Assembly (NCBI GenBank): GCA_907163375.1
Contig: CAJQUW010001708.1
Location: 186,001 to 250,000 of the forward strand
Origin: Prostheceraeus crozeri
Taxonomy: Eukaryota; Platyhelminthes; Polycladida; Euryleptidae
Direction of reading: 5' to 3'
DNA length: 64,000 bases
The translations under genes were made by a program, and so were the position numbers. The notes below the pieces were generated by a model. The model was not told the DNA's origin. It ran no database searches and saw only the letters and a list, made by a program, of their open reading frames with translations. Below, one piece after another: positions 10,221 through 19,194 of the stretch (positions are counted from its first letter, which is position 1; the number at the start of each line of letters is the position of its first letter).

Positions 10221-11042
10221 GTGGTCAAATTTATTCTAAACAACAATTACTTCACCTTTAACGATGATACGTACTTACAAACTGATGGGACTGCAATGGG
10301 TACAAAAATGGCTCCCACTTACGCAAATTTAGTTATGGGGTACCTTGATGTAAAGATGTATTGCAGAATTAATGAACTTTATCCAACAAATGTCAGTGAA
10401 ATTTTGATAAACTCTTGGTTGCGCTACCTTGACGATTGTTGGTTGCTTTGGAACGAAAGTTATGGGGACATTGATTCACTATTTGACATACTGAATAATT
10501 TACATGGATCAATCAAATTCACTTTTGAGAAAGATTTCGATTGTATTAATTTTTTAGATGTTCATGTATACAAGGAAAGAAATTCCGGCATTCTTGGAAC
10601 GGACATCCATCATAAAGTCACAGACAGTTTCAACTACGTTCCTTTCAACTCTAACCATCCCCGACACACTTTACGTAATATTCCGTTTTGTCTTGCAAAA
10701 AGAATTCATCGGATTGTGTCAGATAAAGACGTGAGAGAAAGACGCTTTTACGAATTGAAACACAGACTGATGAAATTAGGCTATCCTTGTAATTTGATTG
10801 AGAACGCAATTGATAAAACAAAACAAGGAAACCAAAAAAATAAAACAACTAGTATAGCAAAACAAAACTTCAACGATGATAACATTTTGAATTTTGTGCA
10901 AACATTTAATCCGAATAACCTAAGCATCTTCAACCAGGTCATATCTCCAGCAGTGAATTCCCTGTCAGTATGTAAAAGCTTTAATGATAAAAAAAGTAAG
11001 AAGAACTTTCCGACAACCCAAACCCCTTTTACGTATCCTTAG
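10221..11042 (+). CDS. PLE reverse transcriptase, palm and thumb (right copy)
   Basis: The same protein segment as 8883-9761, on the opposite strand: GTAMGTKMAPTYANL, SWLRYLDDCWLLWNES, then the INFLDVHVY block. Only a few residues differ. The 5' end is cut at about 10222, within VKFILNNNY. Downstream, the GIY-YIG part is interrupted at the TTAA at 11219 by the piggyBac element and resumes at 32053. Confidence 0.85.
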   Translation: MVKFILNNNYFTFNDDTYLQTDGTAMGTKMAPTYANLVMGYLDVKMYCRINELYPTNVSEILINSWLRYLDDCWLLWNESYGDIDSLFDILNNLHGSIKFTFEKDFDCINFLDVHVYKERNSGILGTDIHHKVTDSFNYVPFNSNHPRHTLRNIPFCLAKRIHRIVSDKDVRERRFYELKHRLMKLGYPCNLIENAIDKTKQGNQKNKTTSIAKQNFNDDNILNFVQTFNPNNLSIFNQVISPAVNSLSVCKSFNDKKSKKNFPTTQTPFTYP

Positions 11043-11222
11043 CAGAAATAACCGCTGCACGATCACTCACTGGTGTTCATAAATGTGAGGAGCCTCTTTG
11101 TAAGTGCTGTGACATTCTTATGATAGGAAAGAGTACAACTTTTAAAGTCGGTGACACTAACATTGTTTTCGAAATAAGATCTAACATGTCTTGTTTGTCA
11201 ACTAATGTCATCTATAAGTTAA
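10222..11222 (+). mobile_element. Penelope-like element, right copy, 5' segment
   Basis: First part of the plus-strand PLE copy. Its last bases, including TTAA at 11219-11222, are the target site of the piggyBac insertion. The remainder of the copy is at 32053-32516. Confidence 0.85.
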
Positions 11223-11564
11223 CCTTTTCAACCCGAGCGGCCAGTATACCGGCCATCCCGTAAACTCTCAATTACCCTAGCGGCCGGAATAGCGGCCAGG
11301 GACATACTACATGAGTTTGATGTCTACAGTGACAACTTGGTAAGCATTATTTCGATGGCTATGGTCTGTCGAATGTTTCTGCATAAAGAGATGTCTATCT
11401 TACTCATCGCTACCATAGAATGCTGAGTTTGAAATAGGATAGTATACAACTAAATTGATTTTTTCAATAAACTATGATTCACAACAGTGACTGTCATCAC
11501 TTCTATCTCACACGGCCGTGTATAATGTCACGCAAGAGAAAACTATCGTAATGTCGTAGCTGCA

Positions 11565-12335
11565 GTGATGATGTCATCAGATGAAGATGACAATACCAAT
11601 GAATACAACTACCCGCAGGACTTTGAGTCGGAGAGCGACGATGAACTCACCAATGATACCCCTCCCACGACAGCAGCCGGTGACTCGACAATTTATACAA
11701 CATCTGATTTTGCTCCTGTACAAAATTGGGACAGGAACATCGACGACTTTTCGGATGCTGTGTTCACTCCAATTGAGACGCCTGGTCCCAGAAACATTGA
11801 TCATTTGACTGATTCATCATCGGCCGCCGATTTCTTTTCTCTCTTCTGGGATGCTGATTTGTGGAATTCGATAGTTGAAAAGACAAATGCTCAAGCCACA
11901 TGCGTAATTGAAAAATCACCAGGCAAGCCAAATCATGCTGCTCGTTCAGTTAGAAGCAAGCCGATCAGTGTCGACGAAATGAAACTTTTCTTCGGACTGC
12001 GTGGGGCGATGGAGACGCTGCTACACAAAGATCGTTACGAACAATATTGGAGAACCAAAGATTCACGCATTATTCGAACACCAGGTTTCCCAGAGCTTAT
12101 GTCGCGTGATCGGTTTTTAGCCATTTGGTCTTTATTGCATTGTGTTGATGAAGCTGATCCACATCTCGATAAAAGTGATAAAGTGTATAAAAGTCGACCA
12201 GTTTTTACATACCTTTTACGAAAATTTCAAGAACACTATGTTCCGGGATGTTCTCTATCGATCGATGAAGGAATGATTCCGACTAAAAACAAACTATCTT
12301 TTCGTCAATACATCAAGGACAAGCCTGGGGAATAA
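11565..12335 (+). pseudogene. piggyBac transposase, N-terminal and first catalytic part
   Basis: An acidic N-terminus leads into the DDE_Tnp_1_7 region: KPISVDEMKLFFGLRGAMET, YWRTKDSRIIRTPGFPELMS, RDRFLAIWSLLHCVDE and CSLSIDEGMIPTKNKLSFRQ. The aspartate in SIDEGM is the first of the three catalytic residues. The frame ends at a stop just after IKDKPGE; the next frame continues GYICNAEIY, LVKDFSGQNYCVYTDRFYTS, which carries the second aspartate. So there is a frameshift here, and an in-frame TAG follows before 12542. Confidence 0.8.
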
Positions 12336-12541
12336 ATACTTTTCTTGTTTGTGATAGTGAGAACGGCTACATATGCAACGCCGAAATTTATACTGGTAAG
12401 ATGGATTATGTCAATTCTATACCTCTTCTTGGTGTTACTGGTAACCTTGTAATTCGTCTTGTGAAGGACTTTTCTGGACAAAACTATTGTGTGTACACTG
12501 ATCGCTTTTACACCAGTGTCCAGTTAGTTGAGTAGTATCTT

Positions 12542-13216
12542 TTGCGATTTCATGACATAAGAATGTGTGGAACTGCTATGACTAACAGAAAGTTCTTTCC
12601 CAAATCAATTATACGGAACAAAAGGAGTTTGAACAGAGGTGATTCGCAGGTTCTGTTCAATGGCTATGTTGCTGTGATCATGTGGATGGACAAGAAGCCA
12701 ATTTACTTTGTGACTTTCATATACATTTCTTCAGCGGCTGAAAGTGTTCTGAGATATAATCCTCATGAACACAAACGTACTCCAGTTTCCTATCCTAAAG
12801 CAGTCAAGTGCTACAATTCTTTCATGGGAGGAACGGATAAAAACGATCAGATGACTCGTCTGCAGAAATGTAGAAAACACTACAAGTGGCCTCGACGCAT
12901 GATGATGAAATTTTTCATGTGGGCAGCCTACAATGCCTACGTTTTGATGAATTACGTGAAACCTCATTGTCAGTCAGGACGGAGAGCATTTACTTTTCAT
13001 GCTTTTCTAGAGCAATTGCTTGAGCAGCTTGCAGGAGATAATGAAAGATGTAAGAGCTCTTTCGGAAAACGCCGGTCTGACAGTGAATTGTTAAAAAAAC
13101 CACTATGTCTTCGGTCGAGCCATGATGTTGTTAGACCTGCGAATGCCGGAACGAACAACCGCTGTGTTGTTTGCAGCAAGCAGCACTTAGTTGCTAAGAG
13201 AAAACATCCTGAGTAA
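12542..13216 (+). pseudogene. piggyBac transposase, C-terminal catalytic part
   Basis: The frame holds FHDIRMCGTAMTNRKFFPK, VKCYNSFMGGTDKNDQMTRL and KWPRRMMMKFFMWAAYNAYV. GGTDKNDQM contains the third catalytic aspartate (GGvDk.DQm in the family). The protein ends in the start of the cysteine-rich domain (RCVVCSKQHLVAKRKHPE), where the Polinton is inserted. The missing end of the domain is found after the Polinton at 31767-31902. Confidence 0.8.
13206..13211 (+). repeat. Polinton 6-bp target duplication, left copy
   Basis: ATCCTG, repeated at 31761-31766. Six bases is the known Polinton/Maverick value. Confidence 0.9.
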
Positions 13217-13763
13217 TGGGCAAAAGACCGTTCCAGGCCACCATAAAATTCAAAAAAATAGTATCTTTAAAAACGACATAAATTCATGAATTTAGTCCCT
13301 TTTTCAGGTTTTTAAGACCTAAATACATGAATTTAGACCGTTCCAGGCCACCACAAAATTCAAAAAAATAGTATCTTTAAAAACGACATAAATTCATGAA
13401 TTTAGACCCTTTTTCAGGTTTTTAAGACCTAAATACATGGATTTAGTCCATTCAAAAAGTACCATTTTTTCAAAAATGGTACTTTTTAAAAACGACATAA
13501 ATTCATGAATTTGAACCCTTTTTCAGGTTATGAAGACCTAAATTCACAAATTTGGGCGTTTTTAAAAATACCCAATTTTCAAATTTTTCAAAATCTCAAA
13601 ATTTGAGAATTACAATCGGGCGAAGCCCTAGAACCTTCGGTTCGATTTTCACCCCCCGCCAAAATCATGACCGTTCCAGGACACCGAAAATTAGTATTTT
13701 TAAAAACGTCTTTTAAATCCATTTTTCAAGTTTTTAAAATATATCATGTGACTAAAAATATTT
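13212..13763 (+). repeat. Polinton left terminal inverted repeat (552 bp)
   Basis: It matches the reverse complement of 31041-31760 nearly base for base. It contains two tandem ~120-bp units starting GACCGTTCCAGGCCACC, a further related block, and one paired-hairpin cassette at 13616-13646. The first upstream gene on the plus strand probably starts just outside it, at 13772. Confidence 0.9.
13616..13646 (+). repeat. paired-hairpin cassette in the left terminal repeat
   Basis: GGGCGAAGCCC followed by GAACCTTCGGTTC: two short perfect hairpins in a row, GC-rich in an AT-rich setting. The mirror copy is at 31328-31356. It is one of about 18 such sites in the element. Confidence 0.85.
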
Positions 13764-13771
13764 CTTTAAAA

Positions 13772-14500
13772 ATGGAAGAAACAAAAGTGGAAGGAACTTC
13801 AGAAATGGAAGGAACCTCAAGAATATATCCTTCGTTATCATATGAACGTAGTTCTACTTTAATGGACATTGAAAAGATTAACATTGAAAAAATGAATAAA
13901 GAAAAACACAAAGATAGAGTTAGGTATATGAAAGATAAGGAAACTCAATTATTATCAAGATTAGAGCATTATAAAAAATTAAGAAAGAGATGGACTAAAG
14001 TTAAGAATGTAACACAAGGAATTGGCATATTCTTAACAATAAGTTTAGGTGCTTTGACAATTGTTATATCTTCAGGTGTTTTAGTAATTCCAGTAGTTGC
14101 TACAGCTTTAACAGGTACGGGTGTTTTTGCAACTTCACTTGTTACAATGTTAGATAAATCTTTAATAACTAAGAAACGAAAATCATTAAAAACTAAGCAT
14201 TTACATATTAAAGAAGTCTATGATAAACTACATTACTACTTTCAAAGAGTATGTGATGATAATGTTATTACGTTAGATGAGATTGAAAAATTTGATCAAA
14301 TAGCTAATGAAGTAAATCAAATATCATTTCAATCACAGACAGAAAAAGTTGATGATAAAAATAAAAAGGATGGCAAAATTTCTAGTGATGCTAAAATTTC
14401 TAATGAAGAAAATGACAAATTTTTTTTAGAAGAGCTAAAAACTTTAAGCGAAAATTTAAGCAAAACTTTATTAAACAAAACTTTATTAAACAAAACTTAA
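13772..14500 (+). CDS. Polinton protein with two adjacent hydrophobic segments, unknown
   Basis: I chose the ATG at 13772 (MEETKVEG) because it follows an AT-rich TTTAAA motif like the other genes; an upstream ATG in the same frame lies inside the terminal repeat. The N-terminal third is charged and probably coiled (about residues 30-75). Residues about 85-130 form a long hydrophobic stretch rich in Gly, Thr and Val, able to make one hairpin or two membrane spans. The tail is lysine- and glutamate-rich with short NKTLL repeats. I do not recognise the family. A virion membrane or host-entry role is only a guess from the hydrophobic hairpin. Confidence 0.6.
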   Translation: MEETKVEGTSEMEGTSRIYPSLSYERSSTLMDIEKINIEKMNKEKHKDRVRYMKDKETQLLSRLEHYKKLRKRWTKVKNVTQGIGIFLTISLGALTIVISSGVLVIPVVATALTGTGVFATSLVTMLDKSLITKKRKSLKTKHLHIKEVYDKLHYYFQRVCDDNVITLDEIEKFDQIANEVNQISFQSQTEKVDDKNKKDGKISSDAKISNEENDKFFLEELKTLSENLSKTLLNKTLLNKT

Positions 14501-14621
14501 AACGAGAAAACTTTAAACGAAAAGATGTCAAACAACAAAGCAATAAAAAAATAATTTGTTCAGTAAAATGTTTTTGCTGTATTCCAATGTTACCACAAAA
14601 TTCAAATATTATATTTTAAAA

Positions 14622-15443
14622 ATGGATAAAATTAGAGCTGATAATTTTAAAAGAATAAAACAATTAGAAGAGTTAATAAAACAAAGAAATATTATGAAAG
14701 AAAATCATCTTCAACATAGAATGATAAAAGCTGGTATTCAATCTGATATGTTTGAAAAAATGCAGCAAACCGAGCAAGTAAAAACTGATTTTGAAAAAAC
14801 TATGAAACCATTTAAAACTCTTGAAAAAGAAAGTACAAATAATGATAAACAAATTGATATAACAGATCCAGAGCACAAAACTATATTAGATGACTATGGA
14901 TTACTAGAATCAAACATTAATAAGAAATTACCAAAATCTATGCAATTTGAACATTCTATTTCATTTATAGATGGAAAAACAATACCTAGATTTTATCTCG
15001 GACAAAAAGAAATATTTCCACAACCTTTTCGAGGTTTAATTTTTTCACCAGATAAATCTCCTTTTAATTTAGATAGAAATTTTGTTAATCTTTTAAGAGG
15101 AGCAGATTTAAATAATTATGCTGTAGAAGATCTCATAAAATATAAAGCTATGTTAGATAGAGTTGGTGCAGTAAAAACTCTTAGACGTTATAAACAATTA
15201 GAAAATTTATTATCAACGGGAGTTAAAGTAGGGAAAGGTTTATCTGAAAAACAGAAAACTGAAACAACTGTATTTTTACCAGATGATCCACAAGAATTAC
15301 TAAATAGATTAAATATTTTAATATCTGCAATAAAAGAAGGACATAATTCTAGTTTCAATGAAATTCATGCTATATTGAAAAGACTGTTAGAAAAGAAGAT
15401 TCTAAATGAAGAGGATTATAAAAGTATAACCGGACATCTCTGA
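14622..15443 (+). CDS. Polinton conserved hypothetical protein, coiled-coil N-terminus
   Basis: Start chosen at the ATG at 14622 (MDKIRADNF), just after TATTTTAAAA. The first ~75 residues are heptad-like and charged. The middle has a more conserved-looking block, SISFIDGKTIPRFYLGQKEI and GLIFSPDKSPFNLDRNFVNL, followed by a helical C-terminus. It lies directly upstream of the minor capsid gene, so a structural or assembly role is plausible. I cannot assign a known family. The 3' end runs into a hairpin cassette at 15431-15464. Confidence 0.6.
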   Translation: MDKIRADNFKRIKQLEELIKQRNIMKENHLQHRMIKAGIQSDMFEKMQQTEQVKTDFEKTMKPFKTLEKESTNNDKQIDITDPEHKTILDDYGLLESNINKKLPKSMQFEHSISFIDGKTIPRFYLGQKEIFPQPFRGLIFSPDKSPFNLDRNFVNLLRGADLNNYAVEDLIKYKAMLDRVGAVKTLRRYKQLENLLSTGVKVGKGLSEKQKTETTVFLPDDPQELLNRLNILISAIKEGHNSSFNEIHAILKRLLEKKILNEEDYKSITGHL

Positions 15444-15464
15444 TGTCCTCCAGGGCTTCGCCCG
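15431..15464 (+). repeat. paired-hairpin cassette between two plus-strand genes
   Basis: GACATCTCTGATGTC then GGGCTTCGCCC. It overlaps the stop of the upstream gene and precedes the minor capsid gene. Read in the next frame it gives SSRASPV, the same peptide that the cassette encodes inside minus-strand genes. Confidence 0.8.
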
Positions 15465-15532
15465 TAGCTGAAATATGTTGTTGTTTTACTTTTTTCATAA
15501 AAAAATATTTATTTAATTTTTTAAGTTTAAAA

Positions 15533-16321
15533 ATGTGTTCAGCAGATTTAGACAAAATTAATAATCATTTAGAAAATTTGATAGAGATTTTGGGTTCATC
15601 AAAATTTAGTACGACATTAAAAATTATAACAACTACTTCATCACACACTTGTAATTTAGAACCCATTCTACATTTGGAACAAAATAAAAATTATCAAATT
15701 GCATTGACTAGTTTCTCTACATTTAACACTATTCAAAACGTTATCAAAGATGTGAATGATCAATTTAGATATTCTACTGATAAAGGTAAAACATGGAAAA
15801 TACTAACTTTTCTTCCTGGTTCTTACGAAGTTGAAACAATATCAAATGAAATTAAGAGACATTTAGGTATACCATTTAAAGATAAGAAACAATTACATTT
15901 TGCAGTTGAACCGGCAGTTAATAAATTTTCTCTTACTTTAGACGAAAATCATCAAGTTGATTTTAATCATGATAGATCATTGTCAAAGCTATTAGGATTT
16001 AATAAACAAACCTATAGTCAAGGTTATCATTTAGGTGAGAAGATTCCAAAAATAACTGAAATAAATTCAATTGTTGTACATTGTGACATTATTGAAGGAG
16101 GATATATAAATGGTAAATTATCAAATTTAATATTCAGTTTTCCAGCTTTTACTGTACCCATCGGTTATAGATTAAATGTAATTCCACAAACATTAATATA
16201 TTTTCCTATTACAAGAAAAACTATTAACAACATTGGCATTAGAATCACTGATGAGAAAGGACAAGAAATAAATTTTGGAGGTGAAGAGATTATGATAGAT
16301 CTTTTGGTTCGGGAGGTATAA
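15533..16321 (+). CDS. Polinton minor capsid (penton) protein, single jelly roll
   Basis: Start chosen at 15533 (MCSADLDK), preceded by TTTTTTAAGTTTAAAAATG; an in-frame upstream ATG at 15443 would add residues encoded by the hairpin cassette. The C-terminal ~200 residues are beta-rich, with LEPILHLEQNKNYQIALTSF early and FPAFTVPIGYRLNVIPQTL and IGIRITDEKGQEINFGGEE at the end. This matches the penton-type minor capsid protein (PY) of Polintons, which fills the vertices of an icosahedral shell. The ATPase gene follows at 16405, a usual neighbour. Confidence 0.75.
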   Translation: MCSADLDKINNHLENLIEILGSSKFSTTLKIITTTSSHTCNLEPILHLEQNKNYQIALTSFSTFNTIQNVIKDVNDQFRYSTDKGKTWKILTFLPGSYEVETISNEIKRHLGIPFKDKKQLHFAVEPAVNKFSLTLDENHQVDFNHDRSLSKLLGFNKQTYSQGYHLGEKIPKITEINSIVVHCDIIEGGYINGKLSNLIFSFPAFTVPIGYRLNVIPQTLIYFPITRKTINNIGIRITDEKGQEINFGGEEIMIDLLVREV

Positions 16322-16404
16322 ACTCCCACGCGAAGCTAGAGAAGTTTAATTTTCTTCTTCTTTAAAAACAAAAATAAAATAAAAATAAATTTTTTTATTA
16401 AAAA

Positions 16405-16917
16405 ATGAGTGAACTACCTCCATTAAATAAAAAAAAACTTAAATTTAATCATCATCCAAATTTATCTAATAAAGTTTTGTCAGTTATTTGTGGAAGATCA
16501 GGTTGCGGAAAAACGTATCTATTATTTAAAATTTTAACGACACCAAATTTTTTGGATTATAACAATCTTATAATTTATACAACAACGGCAGAACAACCCG
16601 TCTATCAATTTTTAAAATATGGATTTGAAAATAATCTTAAAAAAACAGCAATTGCTTCATTATTCAAAGAATATGAAAAATCTGAAGATGAAGAAGAAAT
16701 AAGTTCGTGGTGTGAAGAAGCAGCAAAAAATAATCAGTTAGTAGAATCTAATAAAAATAAGCATATAAAGATACAATTAATAGATGATAGTGGTAATATG
16801 CAAGATCCTAGTAAACTAGATAAAACAATGAAACATTGTGTAATTTTTGATGATTGTGTTAATGATAGAAATCAGTCAGTTCAAAGAAATTATTTCACAA
16901 GAGGTAGAGTTTTATAA
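16405..16917 (+). CDS. Polinton genome-packaging ATPase, N-terminal part
   Basis: The P-loop VICGRSGCGKTYLLF is at residues 29-43 and a Walker B-like CVIFDDCV at about 145-152. The spacing and the KVLSVICGRSGCGKT opening are those of the FtsK/HerA-superfamily A32-like ATPases that package DNA into capsids. It starts right after a TTTTTTATTAAAAAATG motif. The C-terminal part of the family is seen separately at 16948-17175. Confidence 0.85.
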   Translation: MSELPPLNKKKLKFNHHPNLSNKVLSVICGRSGCGKTYLLFKILTTPNFLDYNNLIIYTTTAEQPVYQFLKYGFENNLKKTAIASLFKEYEKSEDEEEISSWCEEAAKNNQLVESNKNKHIKIQLIDDSGNMQDPSKLDKTMKHCVIFDDCVNDRNQSVQRNYFTRGRVL

Positions 16918-16947
16918 AACTGTAGTGTTTTTTATTTAACACAAAGT

Positions 16948-17175
16948 ATGTATTCATTAGACGGAAGTGTTATTAGAAAGAATGCAAATATATTTATACA
17001 ATTTGAAATAAATGCAAGAAACTTAAGTGATTTGTTAAGAGATTTATGCGTAAGAAATAAAGATGAATTTAAACAATCGTGTAATAATGCTTGGTCAAAA
17101 GATTATGGCTTCATTACAATTAATATTGATAAAAAAATTCATGAAAGAGTTATCGAAAATATTTTCGCGGAGTGA
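16948..17175 (+). CDS. Polinton packaging ATPase, C-terminal part
   Basis: The frame MYSLDGSVIRKNANIFIQF, then NARNLSDLLRDLCV and NAWSKDYGFITINID, matches the sensor/C-terminal region of A32-like packaging ATPases (Q.y..ip..iR.n.n.fi.F; f...c..p..fl.id). It is listed as its own part of the fossil gene. Confidence 0.75.
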   Translation: MYSLDGSVIRKNANIFIQFEINARNLSDLLRDLCVRNKDEFKQSCNNAWSKDYGFITINIDKKIHERVIENIFAE

Positions 17176-17257
17176 TAAAAATATACAAATATAGTGTTAC
17201 AATATTTTTTTTTATTTTATATATATATCAAATTTGTCTATCTTAGAAATTAGAAAA

Positions 17258-19189
17258 TTAAAAAGGTTCAGTAGTTATTCCATCAGGTAGAATTTTTCTT
17301 TTATCATCAAATGGATCTAATGCTAATTTATGTTCTTCTTTTAAATACATGTTATGTTTTTTTGAATTAAGTCTATAATTACATGCTGTTTTTATTTCAT
17401 TATTAAATAATACATTTTTATAATCTTGAAATGTTATTTGATTAGCCACTGATGCCTTTGAAATTCCTTTTAATGTTTTATGTGTTTTAATATTATTAGT
17501 TGTATCATAACAGTAACATTTAGATTTTAAAAATATAGCTTCTGTTATGAAATCTTCATTTCCTTCTAATTCATCTTTTACTTTACATAAATCAGAAGGA
17601 TGAATGATATCTTTTATTTTATTAATTTCTTCATCAAGTGTAGAATTATACGGTATTGTTAATTCTAAGAAAACAGAATCGGTATCTGTAAAGTGTAATT
17701 TATAGTTTTTGCCATAAGCAGGTGCTAAATAATCATATATAAATCTATACATAAATAGTTTAGCTAATTCTAATATAGTGAAACCAATGAAATTAAACTT
17801 ATCATGTTTTACGCTGATTCGACGTAAATGTACAGCACATAGTTCATCACTAAATCTAGTAGTTCTTTTATATGTAGGTTTCCTTGTTAAATTTTGAAAC
17901 CTATCTTTATCATAAACTATTTCAATATTTTGTCTATTACGCACATTTTCTAAAGTCTTACCATAAAATGCATTATTCATTAATTTGAAGAACACGTTTC
18001 CAAAATCATCTTTATTTCTTTTAGCTATTTTACGTTTTTCAATATTGAACTCTATATAATTTTTTAACCACCTAGATTTTTGATAAAATAGTTTTCGATG
18101 TATTTTGGTGAGAATCATTCCATGATCTAAATACCAATCTAGCATTCTTCCTTCAACAACATACTTTCCTTTATTGCTTTGTGTTAACATAAGTTTTTTT
18201 GTTGGTCTGTATTTCTTAGGAATTAAAGATTTTTGATAATCTGAAAAATCTTCTATATTAGGAATTTTGTTTTCGGGACAGAAAGGAAAATATTTTGTTT
18301 TATCTTTTATTTCATCAGGGTATACTAAATCAACTTCATATATATAACCATGATTATAATTTCCATCATATGTTTTTTGATAAACAAGATTATTACACCA
18401 TGTCATTTCACCTGTTGGTAATTCTTGTATCATGCAAGAAGAATATAAGCTATTAAAATCATAATATAACAAATAGTTTTCTCTCATGAATTCATCAATT
18501 GCATTTTCACGTTCTACTCCTTCTCGTTTCGTTCGAAAAATTTCTAATATTTTTTCTTTTTCTTCTGGAGATAAAGGTTTCATTATTCCATATTCTTGTG
18601 GATTTACTTTCTTATTATAACATTTAACATATCTATTACCTAAAACTGATGAAACTCCACCTCTAATTCCAGATTCAAAAAATAATAATTTATCATATGT
18701 ATTTTCTTTATAATGTTTAAGTTTAACATTTGTATGTTTTAATCCTGCTAACCATGTTAAACCTGGTGTAGAATAACAATAACATGGATCTATTCCGTAA
18801 TATTCTAAACACATATCACGAAAGTTTTCAAAAAGATCAGCTAGTATTAACACATCTATCTGAAGATATTTCATTGTATAATCATACATTGTTTTACAAT
18901 TTAACTCTCTCCAATTTTTTTCAGCTTCTGCATAGTCTTCGTCAGATAATTTTGATTGTTTTAATGTTGATTTGAATTTATTTATTGGAGGAAGTTGTTT
19001 TTCTTCCATAATTTTATTCACAGAATTAAAATCAGTCTTCGACTGTGAACCACAGGTTTTATCTCCAGTTATATCAGTCTTCGACTGTGAGCCGCAGGCT
19101 ATATACTCATACGGAAATATGCCTTTTAAAGGTTTTAAATTATATTTATTTAATATTTTACATTGTTCAGATTTCAAAGTTTTTCCCAT
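17258..19189 (-). CDS. Polinton protein-primed DNA polymerase B, polymerase part
   Basis: All three family B polymerase motifs are visible: motif A YYDFNSLYSSCM at about residue 242, motif B KLMNNAFYGKTLENVRNR at about 405, and motif C FTDTDSVFLE at about 500. Before them is the ExoIII-like region (TPGLTWLAGLKHT and ESGIRGGVSSV). It copies the element's linear genome from a protein primer. Near the N-terminus the peptide CGSQSKTD occurs twice, encoded by hairpin cassettes at 19031-19099. The exonuclease part is at 19195-21846. Confidence 0.9.
   Translation of the reverse strand: MGKTLKSEQCKILNKYNLKPLKGIFPYEYIACGSQSKTDITGDKTCGSQSKTDFNSVNKIMEEKQLPPINKFKSTLKQSKLSDEDYAEAEKNWRELNCKTMYDYTMKYLQIDVLILADLFENFRDMCLEYYGIDPCYCYSTPGLTWLAGLKHTNVKLKHYKENTYDKLLFFESGIRGGVSSVLGNRYVKCYNKKVNPQEYGIMKPLSPEEKEKILEIFRTKREGVERENAIDEFMRENYLLYYDFNSLYSSCMIQELPTGEMTWCNNLVYQKTYDGNYNHGYIYEVDLVYPDEIKDKTKYFPFCPENKIPNIEDFSDYQKSLIPKKYRPTKKLMLTQSNKGKYVVEGRMLDWYLDHGMILTKIHRKLFYQKSRWLKNYIEFNIEKRKIAKRNKDDFGNVFFKLMNNAFYGKTLENVRNRQNIEIVYDKDRFQNLTRKPTYKRTTRFSDELCAVHLRRISVKHDKFNFIGFTILELAKLFMYRFIYDYLAPAYGKNYKLHFTDTDSVFLELTIPYNSTLDEEINKIKDIIHPSDLCKVKDELEGNEDFITEAIFLKSKCYCYDTTNNIKTHKTLKGISKASVANQITFQDYKNVLFNNEIKTACNYRLNSKKHNMYLKEEHKLALDPFDDKRKILPDGITTEPF
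19031..19099 (-). repeat. two copies of an in-frame hairpin cassette in polymerase gene
   Basis: AGTCTTCGACT hairpins at about 19034 and 19076, each with the same flanks, 42 bp apart. On the coding strand both give CGSQSKTD in the same frame. Confidence 0.75.
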
Positions 19190-19194
19190 AACAT

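Noticed and set aside
13667-13771. Upstream start of the first Polinton gene inside the terminal repeat
   Set aside because: The extra 35 residues are read from repeat sequence present at both ends, and a better-placed ATG with the common start motif is at 13772.
15443-15532. Upstream start of the minor capsid protein (MSSRASPV...)
   Set aside because: The extension is encoded by the hairpin cassette and a hydrophobic filler; the ATG at 15533 carries the start motif.
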